Shown: positions 20,682-29,612, counted from the stretch's first letter. The stretch: 64,000 nt of DNA from Metabacillus fastidiosus NBRC 101226 (GCF_001591625.1 NZ_BCVG01000002.1:1-64000), one strand, 5' to 3'. Notes: generated from the letters alone by a model not told the origin. A program made the numbers and translations.

Positions 20682-21935
20682 CTATGTTCTGTAGCTCGCA
20701 TTTATTTTTATATAATCGTATGTTAAATCACAACCCCAAGCTCTGCCGCTTGCTTCACCAATCCCTAAATTAACAGTGATTCTCACTTTATCATTTTCAA
20801 GGCATTTTTTTGCAGCTTCTTCATCAAAAGGCTGTGGACTGTTCTTTGTAAACATGCAAATATCTTCTAAGTATATTTCAATTTTATCAGGGTTTACTGA
20901 TACATCGCTATGACCGACTGCTCCAATAATTCTTCCCCAGTTTGCGTCAGCTCCGTAAACAGCTGTTTTTACTAAACTTGAGCCAACAATTTTCTTCGCG
21001 GCAATATTTGCATCTTCTTTTGACTTGGCACCTTTTACTTCTACTTCAATCAGTTTTGTGGCACCTTCACCGTCTTTTGCAATTTGTTTCGCTAACTCTT
21101 CACATACTATTTGAAGTGCTTGTGCAAAGTGACTCCATTGTGGATGTGTTTCAGTAAGTTCATTGTTTTCTGCTAAGCCGTTTGCCATCACAACGACCAT
21201 ATCATTTGTAGATGTTTCTCCATCAACTGTTATTTGATTAAATGATACATCTGTAATTTCTCTTAATGCTTTATGCAAAGCGCTGCTTGAGATTTTAGCG
21301 TCCGTCGTTACGAATGCAAGCATTGTAGCCATATTCGGGTGAATCATTCCTGACCCTTTTGAAGTTCCTCCGATAACAACTTTCTTACCATCAATCTCAA
21401 CTTCATAGCATGATGTTTTCATCACAAGATCTGTTGTTAAAATTGCCGTTTGAAATGCTTCTGCTCCGCTTTCATCTGCTGTCGGATTAAGTTCAGAAAT
21501 ACCTTTATTGATTTTATCCATTTTTAAGTATTCACCAATGACACCTGTTGATGCTACTGCAACATGTTCATCTTTTAAATTGAACTTCTTTGCACAGCTT
21601 GCTCTCATTTCATATGCATCTTTTAACCCTTGTTCCCCTGTACAAGCATTTGCTATTGCACTATTAACGATGATTGCCTGTAATAATCCATCTTTAGCGA
21701 TGCTTTCCTGTGTGACTTTTAATGGGGGCGCTTGAAAATGACTTTTTGTGTAAACTGCCGCACTGTTAGCAGGTACTTCACTTAATACGATCCCAATATC
21801 CTTTTTTGCATGTCTTAAACCTGCATGAACACCGTCAGCAGAAAATCCTTTCGGCGTAACTACTGTTCCGTTACTGATTTTTTTCACCTTTGGTTCTTTT
21901 GTTTCTAACACTTCAATCTCCCCCAAAATAGTCAC
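20682..21935 (-). CDS. argJ: Bifunctional glutamate N-acetyltransferase / ornithine acetyltransferase
   Basis: ArgJ recycles the acetyl group between acetylornithine and glutamate, and may also make acetylglutamate from acetyl-CoA. The 417-residue precursor contains the autocleavage site in GMIHPNMATMLAFVTTDA, where the chain is cut before the threonine that becomes the nucleophile, and the C-terminal GEASGRAWGCDLTYDYIKINA. It directly follows argC with no gap. The first ~15 residues are not conserved, so a slightly later start is possible. Confidence 0.95.
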   Translation of the reverse strand: MTILGEIEVLETKEPKVKKISNGTVVTPKGFSADGVHAGLRHAKKDIGIVLSEVPANSAAVYTKSHFQAPPLKVTQESIAKDGLLQAIIVNSAIANACTGEQGLKDAYEMRASCAKKFNLKDEHVAVASTGVIGEYLKMDKINKGISELNPTADESGAEAFQTAILTTDLVMKTSCYEVEIDGKKVVIGGTSKGSGMIHPNMATMLAFVTTDAKISSSALHKALREITDVSFNQITVDGETSTNDMVVVMANGLAENNELTETHPQWSHFAQALQIVCEELAKQIAKDGEGATKLIEVEVKGAKSKEDANIAAKKIVGSSLVKTAVYGADANWGRIIGAVGHSDVSVNPDKIEIYLEDICMFTKNSPQPFDEEAAKKCLENDKVRITVNLGIGEASGRAWGCDLTYDYIKINASYRT

Positions 21936-22973
21936 TTATGGAAATAACGGCGCTAAATATAATCCCGTATTTTCTTCAAATCCATTTATAATATTAAAAT
22001 TCTGGACCGCCTGACCGGCAGCACCTTTCATTAAATTGTCGATAACTGAGACAATCGTTACTCTTTTCGTTCTTTCATCAACCTTTACTGCAATATCACA
22101 AAAATTAGAACCGTATACTTCTTTCGTTGCTGGATATTGATTTAAAGGACGAACCCGTACGAAAGGTGACTCTTTATAAAATTGTTTATAAAATTCATGC
22201 AGCTCTTCATCTGTTATATCTCGCTTTAAATCAGCATAAATCGTTGACATAATGCCTCTTGTCATCGGAATAAGATGTGTGCTGAATGAAATAGCTTCCA
22301 CACTCTCATTTAATCTTTTCAATGCCTGCTCAATTTCCGGCACATGCTGATGTTCATGAACTTTATATATTTTCATATTTTCATTAATTTCTGAATAACT
22401 TGTTGCCCGTGATGAGCCTCTTCCCGCTCCAGAAACACCTGATTTCGCATCAACAATGATCGAACTTTCCTTTATAATGTTCCCTTGTACGATCGGTGCT
22501 AAACCAAGTATTGTTGCTGTTGGGAAACAACCGGGATTTGCTATCAATTTTGCTTTTTTAATTTCTTCGCGATTAAGCTCCGGCAAGCCGTAAATAGCTT
22601 CATCTAGAACTGGCTGTTCAACCGCTTCCCGTTTATACCATTTTTCATAATCAGCACGATTTTTTATACGTAAATCTCCAGAGAGATCAATAATTTTCAC
22701 ATTTGAATTAATTAATTTCGGTGTAATTTCCGCAGACACGCCCGCTGGTGTTGCAAGAAATAGAACATCTATATTTTTCTTTATTTCTTCAATATCTATC
22801 CCCTGTAAAACATGATTACTAATCTCACTTAAATGTGGAAAAGAATCAGTATATAAGGTATTAGCCTCTGAAGATGAATATAGTATACAATTTTCTACTT
22901 TTGGATGGTTTAATAAAATACGATATAATTCGGCACCGCCATATCCGGTTGCACCGATAATTCCGACTTTCAC
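21936..22973 (-). CDS. argC: N-acetyl-gamma-glutamyl-phosphate reductase
   Basis: ArgC reduces acetylglutamyl phosphate with NADPH. The 345-residue protein has the Rossmann motif [10 protein letters not shown] at 8-17, the catalytic cysteine in NPGCFPTA and SGVSGAGRG. It is the first gene of the operon and starts at a GTG preceded by GAAGGTGA. The 190-bp region upstream is rich in ATTTATA-like repeats, where an AhrC/ArgR site would be expected, but I could not define a clear ARG box. Confidence 0.95.
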   Translation of the reverse strand: MKVGIIGATGYGGAELYRILLNHPKVENCILYSSSEANTLYTDSFPHLSEISNHVLQGIDIEEIKKNIDVLFLATPAGVSAEITPKLINSNVKIIDLSGDLRIKNRADYEKWYKREAVEQPVLDEAIYGLPELNREEIKKAKLIANPGCFPTATILGLAPIVQGNIIKESSIIVDAKSGVSGAGRGSSRATSYSEINENMKIYKVHEHQHVPEIEQALKRLNESVEAISFSTHLIPMTRGIMSTIYADLKRDITDEELHEFYKQFYKESPFVRVRPLNQYPATKEVYGSNFCDIAVKVDERTKRVTIVSVIDNLMKGAAGQAVQNFNIINGFEENTGLYLAPLFP

Positions 22974-23115
22974 CGAATCACCTTCTCTTATATAAATTAT
23001 TTTTTTAAATTATTTCTCATTATAAATATGTATAAAAATAAAATCAAGTGTATAAATAATATTTCTTAAATAATTTTTCCATATAAAAAACAGGATACTT
23101 AATGACTAAATTAAA

Positions 23116-23144
23116 ATGGGAAGTTGCCAAAGCCAACTTCCCAT
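23116..23144 (-). terminator. Hairpin terminator after yitW
   Basis: ATGGGAAGTTG and CAACTTCCCAT form a perfect 11-bp stem; on the minus strand it is followed by TTTTAATTTA, a moderate T-tract. Confidence 0.75.
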
Positions 23145-23161
23145 GAATATTAATACGCGGC

Positions 23162-23470
23162 TTATTGAATACCTAGTGCAATTTTAGCAATTCGTGACAT
23201 ATTATGTCTGTTCCAAGGCGGGTTCCACACAATGTCTACTTCTACTTCTTTCACTTCGGGGATATCAGCTAATGCATTTTTCACTTTCTGAACGATAACC
23301 CCTGCAAGCGGACATCCCATTGATGTTAATGTCATCGTGATTTTTGTTAATCCTTCTTCATCCATTTCCACATCATATACTAAACCAAGATTAACGATAT
23401 CAACTCCAAGTTCCGGATCAATAACTGTCTCTAATGCACCATAAATATTATCTTTTAAAGTTTCATCCAT
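23162..23470 (-). CDS. yitW: MIP18/SufT-like metal-sulfur cluster assembly protein
   Basis: The 102-residue DUF59/MIP18-family protein contains DPELGVDIVNLGLVYDV and the conserved TSMGCPLA cysteine motif near residue 58. Relatives act as auxiliary iron-sulfur maturation factors. It lies 17 bp downstream of yitV and, as in B. subtilis, in the yitU-V-W neighbourhood upstream of argC. The substrate here is not known. Confidence 0.9.
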   Translation of the reverse strand: MDETLKDNIYGALETVIDPELGVDIVNLGLVYDVEMDEEGLTKITMTLTSMGCPLAGVIVQKVKNALADIPEVKEVEVDIVWNPPWNRHNMSRIAKIALGIQ

Positions 23471-23487
23471 AAAAAATCTCTCCTTAT

Positions 23488-24255
23488 TTATAAATTTTTT
23501 GTAAACCAGTCAACTGTTGCGTGAATTCCTTCTCTTGATACTTTATGATCTGCCTTCTTATCTGCGATAAAACACAGCTTCTCAGGTGTATGCTCATACA
23601 TTGGCATGATTTCTTTATAGAAGTCATACGTTTGTACAAAGGGGACAACATTGTCCTTCATCCCATGCCAAATTAAAAGCGGCCTTCCATTAAGAACGTC
23701 CTTTTGCATACTTAAATCATATTTCTGCAATATATCCATCTGTTCTTTTAACTCCTGGTCGGTAAGAGGAATTTCAATCCCTTTATTCCTCAGCTCTTTT
23801 ATTTGTGCTTCTAAATAAGTACTGTATTTTGGATTGCCCATTAAACTGACAGCTGCTTTAATCCAATCGTACTGGGTTAATGCACCAAATGTCGTAATTC
23901 CACCCATAGATGTACCAGCAACACCAATTCGATTTTTATCGACTAACCCCAGCTGTTCGTAATGATCTTTCACTATTTTTAATTCATGAATCTCATTAAT
24001 AATAATTTGCCAAAATTTCATACTTAACTCATGGTTTGAATAACCAGTATTCCTCTCACCATGATAGGCTGCTTCAGGTAAAACAACACGCATTCCCTTT
24101 TCCGCCAGCAAATAAGCATAATGAAGGTTATTCTCCTTAGCACTCATAAACCCGTGAATAAAAATAACAAGAGGTGTTTTTTCACTTGCCAGTTCGTTTC
24201 TCACAATATGTAAGAGCGGGATTCCACTAATATGCTGTGCTTCTATGTTGATCAC
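23488..24255 (-). CDS. yitV: Alpha/beta hydrolase, YitV-like (prolyl oligopeptidase/DLH type)
   Basis: The 255-residue protein has an intact hydrolase triad layout: oxyanion region VIFIHGFMSAKENN, nucleophile elbow GTSMGG, an acid in WHGMKDNVVPF, and a histidine in KADHKVSREG. It is cytoplasmic (no signal peptide). Relatives are annotated as esterases; the natural substrate is unknown. It shares a divergent intergenic region with yitU and is probably co-transcribed with yitW. Confidence 0.88.
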   Translation of the reverse strand: MINIEAQHISGIPLLHIVRNELASEKTPLVIFIHGFMSAKENNLHYAYLLAEKGMRVVLPEAAYHGERNTGYSNHELSMKFWQIIINEIHELKIVKDHYEQLGLVDKNRIGVAGTSMGGITTFGALTQYDWIKAAVSLMGNPKYSTYLEAQIKELRNKGIEIPLTDQELKEQMDILQKYDLSMQKDVLNGRPLLIWHGMKDNVVPFVQTYDFYKEIMPMYEHTPEKLCFIADKKADHKVSREGIHATVDWFTKNL

Positions 24256-24379
24256 GTCTGATTCACCTTCTTATTTCTTTCTTAAAACAAGTGTAACATG
24301 TAGACAACTAACTTTGAAAAAAGATACACTTAGATTGGATGATTTTTTCATTATCAATACATCTAAAGGGGAGAATGTG

Positions 24380-25186
24380 ATGAAACCTTATTTAATTGCA
24401 CTTGATTTAGATGGAACACTTTTAAAAGATGATAAAACGATTTCTGATTTATCAAAAACAGTTATTCAAAGAGCAAGAGCAGAAGGTCACATCGTTTGTA
24501 TTGCAACCGGAAGACCTTACAGATCAAGTTCACTTTACTATAATGAGCTGGCGCTGAACACACCGATCGTAAACTTCAATGGTGCATATGTACATCATCC
24601 AAAGGACACAGCTTGGGGAATCCATCATAAGACACTTGAGCTTAATACTGTTAAAGATATTATTGAAGTTGCTGAAAAGCATAACATCCATAATATGCTG
24701 GCAGAAATAATTGATGATGTGTATTTTCATTATCATGATGAAAAATTATTAGATGTATTTAGTATGGGAGACCCAAACGTAACAGTCGGAGACTTACGGG
24801 AAAATTTAGGTGATAATGTAACAAGTATTCTCATCCATTCAAAAGAAACAGAAGTTGAAAAAATTAGACATTACTTATCAGAAGTCCATGCCGAAGTCGT
24901 TGATCATCGCCGCTGGGGTGCCCCTTGGCATGTGATTGAGATTATTAAAGCCGGAATTAATAAAGCTGTCGGTCTGGATAAAATCGCAGCACATTTTGAT
25001 ATCCCCCAAGAAAGAGTAATCGCTTTTGGTGATGAAGATAATGATTTAGAAATGCTGGAATATGCCGGACACGGTGTTGCAATGGGTAATGCAATTGATA
25101 AATTAAAAGCAGTTGCAAATAAAGAAACGAGAACGAATGAAGAAAATGGCGTTGCTCTTTATTTAAAGAAAACATTGGATTTATAA
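24380..25186 (+). CDS. yitU: Cof-type HAD-superfamily phosphatase, YitU-like
   Basis: The 268-residue protein has HAD motif I DLDGTLL near residues 9-15, motif II ATGRP, and the late motif IV AFGDEDNDLEML, with the C2 cap expected for Cof enzymes. Such enzymes dephosphorylate sugar phosphates or flavin precursors; B. subtilis YitU has been linked to the riboflavin-pathway phosphatase step, so that is a reasonable suggestion. ATG 24380 is chosen because AGGGGAG lies upstream; the longer frame from 24245 overlaps yitV and is not conserved. Confidence 0.9.
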   Translation: MKPYLIALDLDGTLLKDDKTISDLSKTVIQRARAEGHIVCIATGRPYRSSSLYYNELALNTPIVNFNGAYVHHPKDTAWGIHHKTLELNTVKDIIEVAEKHNIHNMLAEIIDDVYFHYHDEKLLDVFSMGDPNVTVGDLRENLGDNVTSILIHSKETEVEKIRHYLSEVHAEVVDHRRWGAPWHVIEIIKAGINKAVGLDKIAAHFDIPQERVIAFGDEDNDLEMLEYAGHGVAMGNAIDKLKAVANKETRTNEENGVALYLKKTLDL

Positions 25187-25213
25187 TATTTATCTTTTTA
25201 TATACATACCCAC

Positions 25214-25240
25214 GCTTAGCATATGCTAAGCTTTTTTATT
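25214..25240 (+). terminator. Intrinsic terminator of yitU
   Basis: GCTTAGCATATGCTAAGC is a perfect palindrome followed by TTTTTTATT. Confidence 0.88.
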
Positions 25241-25341
25241 TACTATTTTCAGCAATTTTTTCCGACTATATTTTCAAAATAGCTGCACACAATATAAGAG
25301 ACGTAAATAAAAGCGTCAATTAGAAAAGGGGGCGTTTTTTT

Positions 25342-25491
25342 ATGGGTAAACGTAACAAATCAAAACGTTTTGTTCAACAAGGCAAAGATACTGTTACTAA
25401 ACACGCTGAAAGGTTCCCTTATCGAAGCACAATGTCTGAGGCAGAGAAAAGAGCAATGAATACAACAGATTCCACTTTGAGTGAGGTCTAA
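25342..25491 (+). CDS. Small basic hypothetical protein
   Basis: The 49-residue frame reads MGKRNKSKRFVQQGKDTVTK..., starts at ATG 25342 after an AAAAGGGGGC ribosome-binding region and ends 3 nt before the next gene. It is lysine/arginine-rich in the N-terminal half with no hydrophobic segment, which recalls minor small spore proteins, but I do not recognise the family. The tight spacing with the DUF3813 gene supports a real two-gene operon. Confidence 0.6.
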   Translation: MGKRNKSKRFVQQGKDTVTKHAERFPYRSTMSEAEKRAMNTTDSTLSEV

Positions 25492-25494
25492 AAA

Positions 25495-25692
25495 ATGGGT
25501 AATCGTTTATTCCAGGAAGCGCGCGAATATGTTCTAAATGCTGAACAAATTGCAAACGGAACATTAGACGGCAATAAAGATGATGCAATTACTAAAGCTA
25601 AAAATGCTTTAGTATCTGCATACGCAAATACAACAGAAGCCGAAAAACGGCAACTAAGAGAACTTCAAAGTACAATTGATTCTATTTCTTAA
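25495..25692 (+). CDS. DUF3813 family protein
   Basis: The 65-residue, fully helical, alanine- and asparagine-rich protein begins MGNRLFQEAREYVLNAEQ and ends in a charged helix, matching DUF3813 of Bacillaceae (the yizC-like position near yitU and ipi). No function is known. It begins 3 nt after the upstream small gene. Confidence 0.75.
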   Translation: MGNRLFQEAREYVLNAEQIANGTLDGNKDDAITKAKNALVSAYANTTEAEKRQLRELQSTIDSIS

Positions 25693-25700
25693 TAATAGTC

Positions 25701-25728
25701 AGTCCCCAAAACTGTTTTTTTGGGGACT
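25701..25728. terminator. Stem-loop between convergent genes
   Basis: AGTCCCCAAAA and TTTTTTGGGGACT form a strong stem between the DUF3813 and BsuPI genes; no long T-run follows on either strand, so termination is likely but not certain. Confidence 0.6.
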
Positions 25729-25734
25729 CTATCA

Positions 25735-26169
25735 CTAAGGTATATTAATCTTTCCCTTTTGCCTCAAATGTTCTATATGTTCAGACTTCCCTAAAAAGAT
25801 AATTTCTACTTCATATGTTCCCTTCTCCACTCTATTTCCATTATTATCTTTATAATCCCACTGCTCTCTCCAGGTTTTTTTCTTAGTCGAGTCAACTTCT
25901 AAATATTCAATCATCTGTATAAACATTCGTTCCCTCGAATATTTATATATCTCTTTTCCATCTGAATTTCTAATAATGATGTCATATTTCTGTGCTGACC
26001 GAAATTCAAATTGTGCACTCTGTTCTGTCCCATTTACTAATGTAATAATAAATTCAGCCTGTTCGTCTCTTTCTTTCACATCAATAGTTAAATGCATCTT
26101 TTCTTCTCCTCCGGTTTGTCCACAGCCAATTAATAGAAAGATGGTAATAACACAGCTAATTATTCGCAA
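25735..26169 (-). CDS. BsuPI-domain lipoprotein (intracellular proteinase inhibitor-like)
   Basis: The 144-residue product has a short lipoprotein signal (ISCVITIFLLIGCG) and a BsuPI immunoglobulin-like domain; the segment YKYSRERMF followed by a WREQWDYKDNNGNRVEKGTYEV-type strand (about residues 76-125) is typical. In B. subtilis the Ipi protein in this neighbourhood is an inhibitor of the intracellular serine protease; here the lipobox predicts a surface location, so the role may differ. The start is a TTG with AAAGGATGAG upstream. Confidence 0.8.
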   Translation of the reverse strand: MRIISCVITIFLLIGCGQTGGEEKMHLTIDVKERDEQAEFIITLVNGTEQSAQFEFRSAQKYDIIIRNSDGKEIYKYSRERMFIQMIEYLEVDSTKKKTWREQWDYKDNNGNRVEKGTYEVEIIFLGKSEHIEHLRQKGKINIP

Positions 26170-26280
26170 TATTTCTCATCCTTTCCTCTCATGAGTAAAA
26201 AGATTAAAGCTTTTTCACTATTGCCTAATATTGTATAATAGAAGCTAATACTTAAAAAGCATGAGAAATGAGGTGTTCAA

Positions 26281-27138
26281 ATGAACGTTCAAATCATTGC
26301 AGACAGCGGCTGTGACTTACCATTAGAATATTATAATGAAAATTCCGTTTCCTTTATTCCATTACATGTTCAGCTGAAAGAAAATGAATATGAGGATTTA
26401 ATTGAAATTCAGCCAAAAACAGTTTTTGATGCAATGCGGGAAGGTGAAGTTGCAAAAACGTCACAGGCATCACCAAATCATTTTAAAGAACTTTTTACAC
26501 GTTTCGCAGAAAAAAATATTCCATGTGTATATATTGCCTTTTCATCCCGTCTCTCAGGTACATATCAAACAGCAGTTATGATAAAAAATGAAGTGTTAGA
26601 ACAATATCCTAATTTTCAAATAGCCATTATTGATTCAAAATGTGCTTCACTCGGTCATGGTCTTGCTGTAAAACATGCTGTAAAGCTGGCAGCTGAAGGA
26701 AAGACAGTCACTGAACTGGAGGAAACATTAGCAAGCTACTGTACAAAAGTAGAACATCTTTTCACTGTTGATAACTTAGATTATTTAGCACGCGGGGGAA
26801 GAATCAGCAAAGCTTCCGCATTTGTCGGCGGACTTCTAAGTATAAAACCACTGCTCCATGTAGAAGACGGACAGCTTGTCCCGCTTGAAAAAATAAGAGG
26901 CCGCAAAAAGCTTTTTCGTCGAATTATTGAGTTAATGAAAGAACGTGGAGAGGCTTTAGATAAGCAAACAATCGCCATCAGCCATGGAGACGATGAAGAA
27001 GCAGCACTTGAAATAAAGAAGATGATAGAAGACGAATTTTCTCCTAAAGAAATTATTGTTAATATGATCGGGGCAACAATCGGAGCACATTCTGGTCCTG
27101 GAACAATTGCGATCTTCTTCCTTAATAATGAAGCATAG
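26281..27138 (+). CDS. yitS: DegV-family fatty-acid-binding protein, YitS-like
   Basis: The 285-residue protein starts with the DegV signature IIADSGCDLPLEYY and contains the SSRLSGTYQTA segment and DNLDYLARGGRISKA. DegV/FakB proteins bind a fatty acid and present it to the FakA kinase for phospholipid synthesis, so a lipid-related role is likely. The start follows GAGGTG. It precedes a small DUF3941-like gene on the same strand. Confidence 0.9.
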   Translation: MNVQIIADSGCDLPLEYYNENSVSFIPLHVQLKENEYEDLIEIQPKTVFDAMREGEVAKTSQASPNHFKELFTRFAEKNIPCVYIAFSSRLSGTYQTAVMIKNEVLEQYPNFQIAIIDSKCASLGHGLAVKHAVKLAAEGKTVTELEETLASYCTKVEHLFTVDNLDYLARGGRISKASAFVGGLLSIKPLLHVEDGQLVPLEKIRGRKKLFRRIIELMKERGEALDKQTIAISHGDDEEAALEIKKMIEDEFSPKEIIVNMIGATIGAHSGPGTIAIFFLNNEA

Positions 27139-27195
27139 TAACAGATCATAAAGGACATCATATGACTGACTTTTATTCTGAAAGGAGTCATATGA

Positions 27196-27327
27196 ATGCC
27201 ACATACAAGTGATAATGATAAAAAAGCAAAAGATAACAATGCCAAACGTCATGAAAAAAATATGATGCGTGAAAAAAACCGTCAGCGCGGAGAAAGACAA
27301 TACTCTAAGAAGACAGATCATCTATAA
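27196..27327 (+). CDS. Small DUF3941-like protein
   Basis: The 43-residue, highly charged protein (MPHTSDNDKKAKDNNAKRHE...) resembles the DUF3941 family of Bacillus. An overlapping ATG at 27192 is closed by a stop after six codons; ATG 27196 with GAAAGGAG upstream gives the full frame. A strong terminator follows. No function known. Confidence 0.65.
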   Translation: MPHTSDNDKKAKDNNAKRHEKNMMREKNRQRGERQYSKKTDHL

Positions 27328-27341
27328 AGAGACTATACGAT

Positions 27342-27380
27342 CCCCCCATAAAGTGAAACTTCCTTTATTGGGGGGTTTTT
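27342..27380 (+). terminator. Strong intrinsic terminator
   Basis: CCCCCCATAAAG and CTTTATTGGGGGG pair around a short loop, followed by TTTTT, 15 nt after the DUF3941-like gene. Its loop overlaps the outer end of the dispersed repeat copy C. Confidence 0.92.
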
Positions 27381-27623
27381 CTCATACCCCACTGAAAGTT
27401 AGTTAAAGGAATCGGATCTTTGCGGAAAGTTGGATCTTCCACTTAACTTCCTTTAAATTGCTGGAACTTTGAAGCGAGATCTTACTGCCTGTTAAGCTGG
27501 GAGAAGTTTTAAAAGCTGAAAGGCCCTGTCGTGAAATCCTTGATTTTACTGGATTTCCATAACAGGGCCTTTCAGCAGGACGTGCCAAAAGGGTTGCTTT
27601 TTATCCTTTTGGCACGTCCTCTT
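27348..27623 (-). repeat. Dispersed 3'-end repeat, copy C (most complete)
   Basis: Read on the minus strand from the end of cvfB there are, in order: hairpin H1 (arms GGACGTGCCAAAAGG and CCTTTTGGCACGTCC, 27577-27623, overlapping the cvfB stop codon), hairpin H2 (the ~60-bp CTGAAAGGCC...GGCCTTTCAG palindrome, 27516-27575), a module around 27460-27505 shared with copies A and B, and an outer module up to 27348 shared with copy B. It is mostly non-coding. H1 is shared with copy D, with different but still paired stems. Confidence 0.8.
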
Positions 27624-28473
27624 CTTTCTTCTCGTATGTCCATCCACCTTCCTGATATACTTTCCCAGCCTTCATTAAATGGCCGATTGCTCGTTTAAAA
27701 GCACCCTTGCTTAAAGAAAATCTTTCCTTTATATCCTCAGCATCACTTTTATCAGAATAAGGCATTGCTCCACCGCGCTCTTTCATATAAGCAAAAATCT
27801 TTTCTGCATCATCACTTAATGCTTCATGCTTTCTTGGAAGAAGTGATATGTTAACTGTTCCGTCCTCTTTCACATCAATGACCCGACCCGTTACACGTTC
27901 ACCAAGACGCGGCTCCCTCGTTCTTTGTGTAGAATGAATGAATCCTTTATACCCTTCATCCGTTATAATAAATGAACCAGCGACGATCATTCGATAAACA
28001 GTGCCGGAAATTTCTTTATTAAATAATTCACGATCCGCATTTTTAAGGAGCGGCTTTATAATTTCTTCTGTTGCAAGCCTTACAAAGAAGCGGCCATTAT
28101 TCGTTACTTTTAATGTACAATATAATTTGTCCCCCGGTTCAGGCCATACTTCCCTTAAAAAAGGCAAATTATCTTTCCCAACGAGTGCATCTTTAGCTAA
28201 TCCAATATTAATAAAAGCACCGTACTCATCGCGCACGTCAACAACATCAGTCCAGCCGTATTCTCCTTCTGTAATAAACGGCTTTTTCATCGTTGCACTA
28301 AGCCTGTCTGTCGAATCTACTAAGAAGAAGACTTCGATCTCATCCCCTACCTGTATTTCTTCTGTTACTTCATTGTTATGTAAAAGAACTCTCTTTTCAC
28401 CATCTGTTAAAAAATAACCATAATCTACTTGTTCATCAACCCTAAGTGTTTCAAACGTACCTGGTTTCATCAT
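27601..28473 (-). CDS. cvfB: S1-type RNA-binding protein CvfB
   Basis: The 290-residue protein has successive S1/OB-like domains (for example EYGWTDVVDVRDEYGAFINIGLAK around residues 71-95 and ERVTGRVIDVKEDGTVNISLL around 193-213) and a C-terminal winged helix (LSKGAFKRAIGHLMKAGKVYQ). CvfB was first described as a virulence-gene regulator in Staphylococcus aureus; the B. subtilis orthologue is yitL. The last codons lie inside hairpin H1 of the dispersed repeat. Confidence 0.88.
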   Translation of the reverse strand: MMKPGTFETLRVDEQVDYGYFLTDGEKRVLLHNNEVTEEIQVGDEIEVFFLVDSTDRLSATMKKPFITEGEYGWTDVVDVRDEYGAFINIGLAKDALVGKDNLPFLREVWPEPGDKLYCTLKVTNNGRFFVRLATEEIIKPLLKNADRELFNKEISGTVYRMIVAGSFIITDEGYKGFIHSTQRTREPRLGERVTGRVIDVKEDGTVNISLLPRKHEALSDDAEKIFAYMKERGGAMPYSDKSDAEDIKERFSLSKGAFKRAIGHLMKAGKVYQEGGWTYEKKEEDVPKG

Positions 28474-28827
28474 TCATTACCTGCCTTTTCAATTCGCTGT
28501 ATAAAAACTGTCACTATGCTTTTATTTTACTATAGTTTAATCATATCGTTATGATTAATATGCTACTATACATTACTATGTATAAGCTGTAATATGCAAT
28601 TTTATCATTCAATTAAACAGCTCTCTATCCATAGTCAGTATCCTCCCCTCTAAAAAAGTTAATATTTGGTGTAAAACTGCATATCCTTAAAAAGTTGTGA
28701 TCACGCTCTAAATTTACTATAATTTGTATAGAATAAATAGGCTTAAATTCTGATCTAAATTGAACAAGATTATTTCATTAAAAAACAGCTTACATCAACT
28801 AGCTGTATATACATAGGAGGGTTATTT
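28474..28827. other. Divergent intergenic region cvfB-yajQ with a palindrome
   Basis: These ~350 AT-rich bp should carry promoters for both genes (for example CTATAATTTGTATAGAAT near 28718-28735). The inverted repeat TTAATCATA-TCGT-TATGATTAA at 28537-28558 is the one clear structure; it could be an operator, but matches no regulator I can name. Confidence 0.45.
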
Positions 28828-29319
28828 ATGGCTAAAGACAGTTCATTTGATATCGTATCAAAAGTAGAATTTCCTGAGGTAACAAATGCGATTGCCATCG
28901 CAATGAAGGAGATTAGCACACGTTATGATTTTAAAGGGAGTAAAAGTAGTATCACTTTAGAAAAAGAAGAACTTGTTCTCGTTTCAGATGACGAATATAA
29001 ACTTGAACAGTTAAAAGACGTACTTCTTTCAAAATTAATTAAAAGAAATGTTCCAATTAAAAATCTTTCTTACGGGAAAATCGAAGGCGCTTCCGGCGGC
29101 ACAGTGAGACAAAGAGCAACACTCGTATCCGGAATTGATAAAGATAATGCGAAGAAAATAAACACGCTTATTAAAAACAGCGGCCTTAAAGTAAAAAGCC
29201 AAGTTCAAGATGACCAAGTTCGTGTAACCGGAAAAAACCGGGACGATCTCCAGCAAATTATCGCTTTAGTTCGTGAGGCTGATTTATCAGTCGATGTCCA
29301 ATTTATTAATTACAGATAA
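28828..29319 (+). CDS. yitK: YajQ family nucleotide-binding protein
   Basis: The 163-residue protein begins [22 protein letters not shown] and contains TRYDFKG, hallmarks of the YajQ/UPF0234 family. Relatives bind nucleic acid or cyclic di-GMP and have been described as regulators; which holds here is unknown. Start codon follows AGGAGGG. B. subtilis carries the orthologue yitK next to yitJ, as here. Confidence 0.92.
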   Translation: MAKDSSFDIVSKVEFPEVTNAIAIAMKEISTRYDFKGSKSSITLEKEELVLVSDDEYKLEQLKDVLLSKLIKRNVPIKNLSYGKIEGASGGTVRQRATLVSGIDKDNAKKINTLIKNSGLKVKSQVQDDQVRVTGKNRDDLQQIIALVREADLSVDVQFINYR

Positions 29320-29329
29320 TCATTTCCGA

Positions 29330-29358
29330 GAGCAGTGTATCCCACTGCTTTTCCTTAT
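29330..29358 (+). terminator. Terminator of yajQ-family gene
   Basis: AGCAGTG and CACTGCT form a short stem followed by TTTCCTTATTT, 11 nt beyond the stop. Confidence 0.65.
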
Positions 29359-29612
29359 TTATATATGATAATAGTAAAATTTTACTTAGTTAGCATGTAA
29401 TGCTCTTATAATTTTTCCTAATTTCCGTACAATCTAACTATGTTTCTAGTTTTTTTCTAATATTTTCATATAAACTCTACATTTTTCAACATATTTCTCT
29501 ATTATAAATACTGAAATTTACCTTTTTTCACTTTTCTATTGATCTTTTGCGAATTATTAGATAAATTAAATACAGTATACTTTTCTAAAACAATTAAAGT
29601 AAATATATACTG
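29359..29612. other. Intergenic region before the SAM riboswitch
   Basis: About 250 AT-rich bp with no open frame or repeat. A promoter for the riboswitch transcript should lie at its right end; ATACAGTATACTTTT near 29569-29583 is a possible -10 area. Confidence 0.35.

Noticed and set aside
26781-27245. A 154-codon open frame on the minus strand inside the DegV gene
   Set aside because: It is opposite a well-conserved gene, has a serine/leucine-rich composition typical of an antisense frame and no ribosome-binding site.
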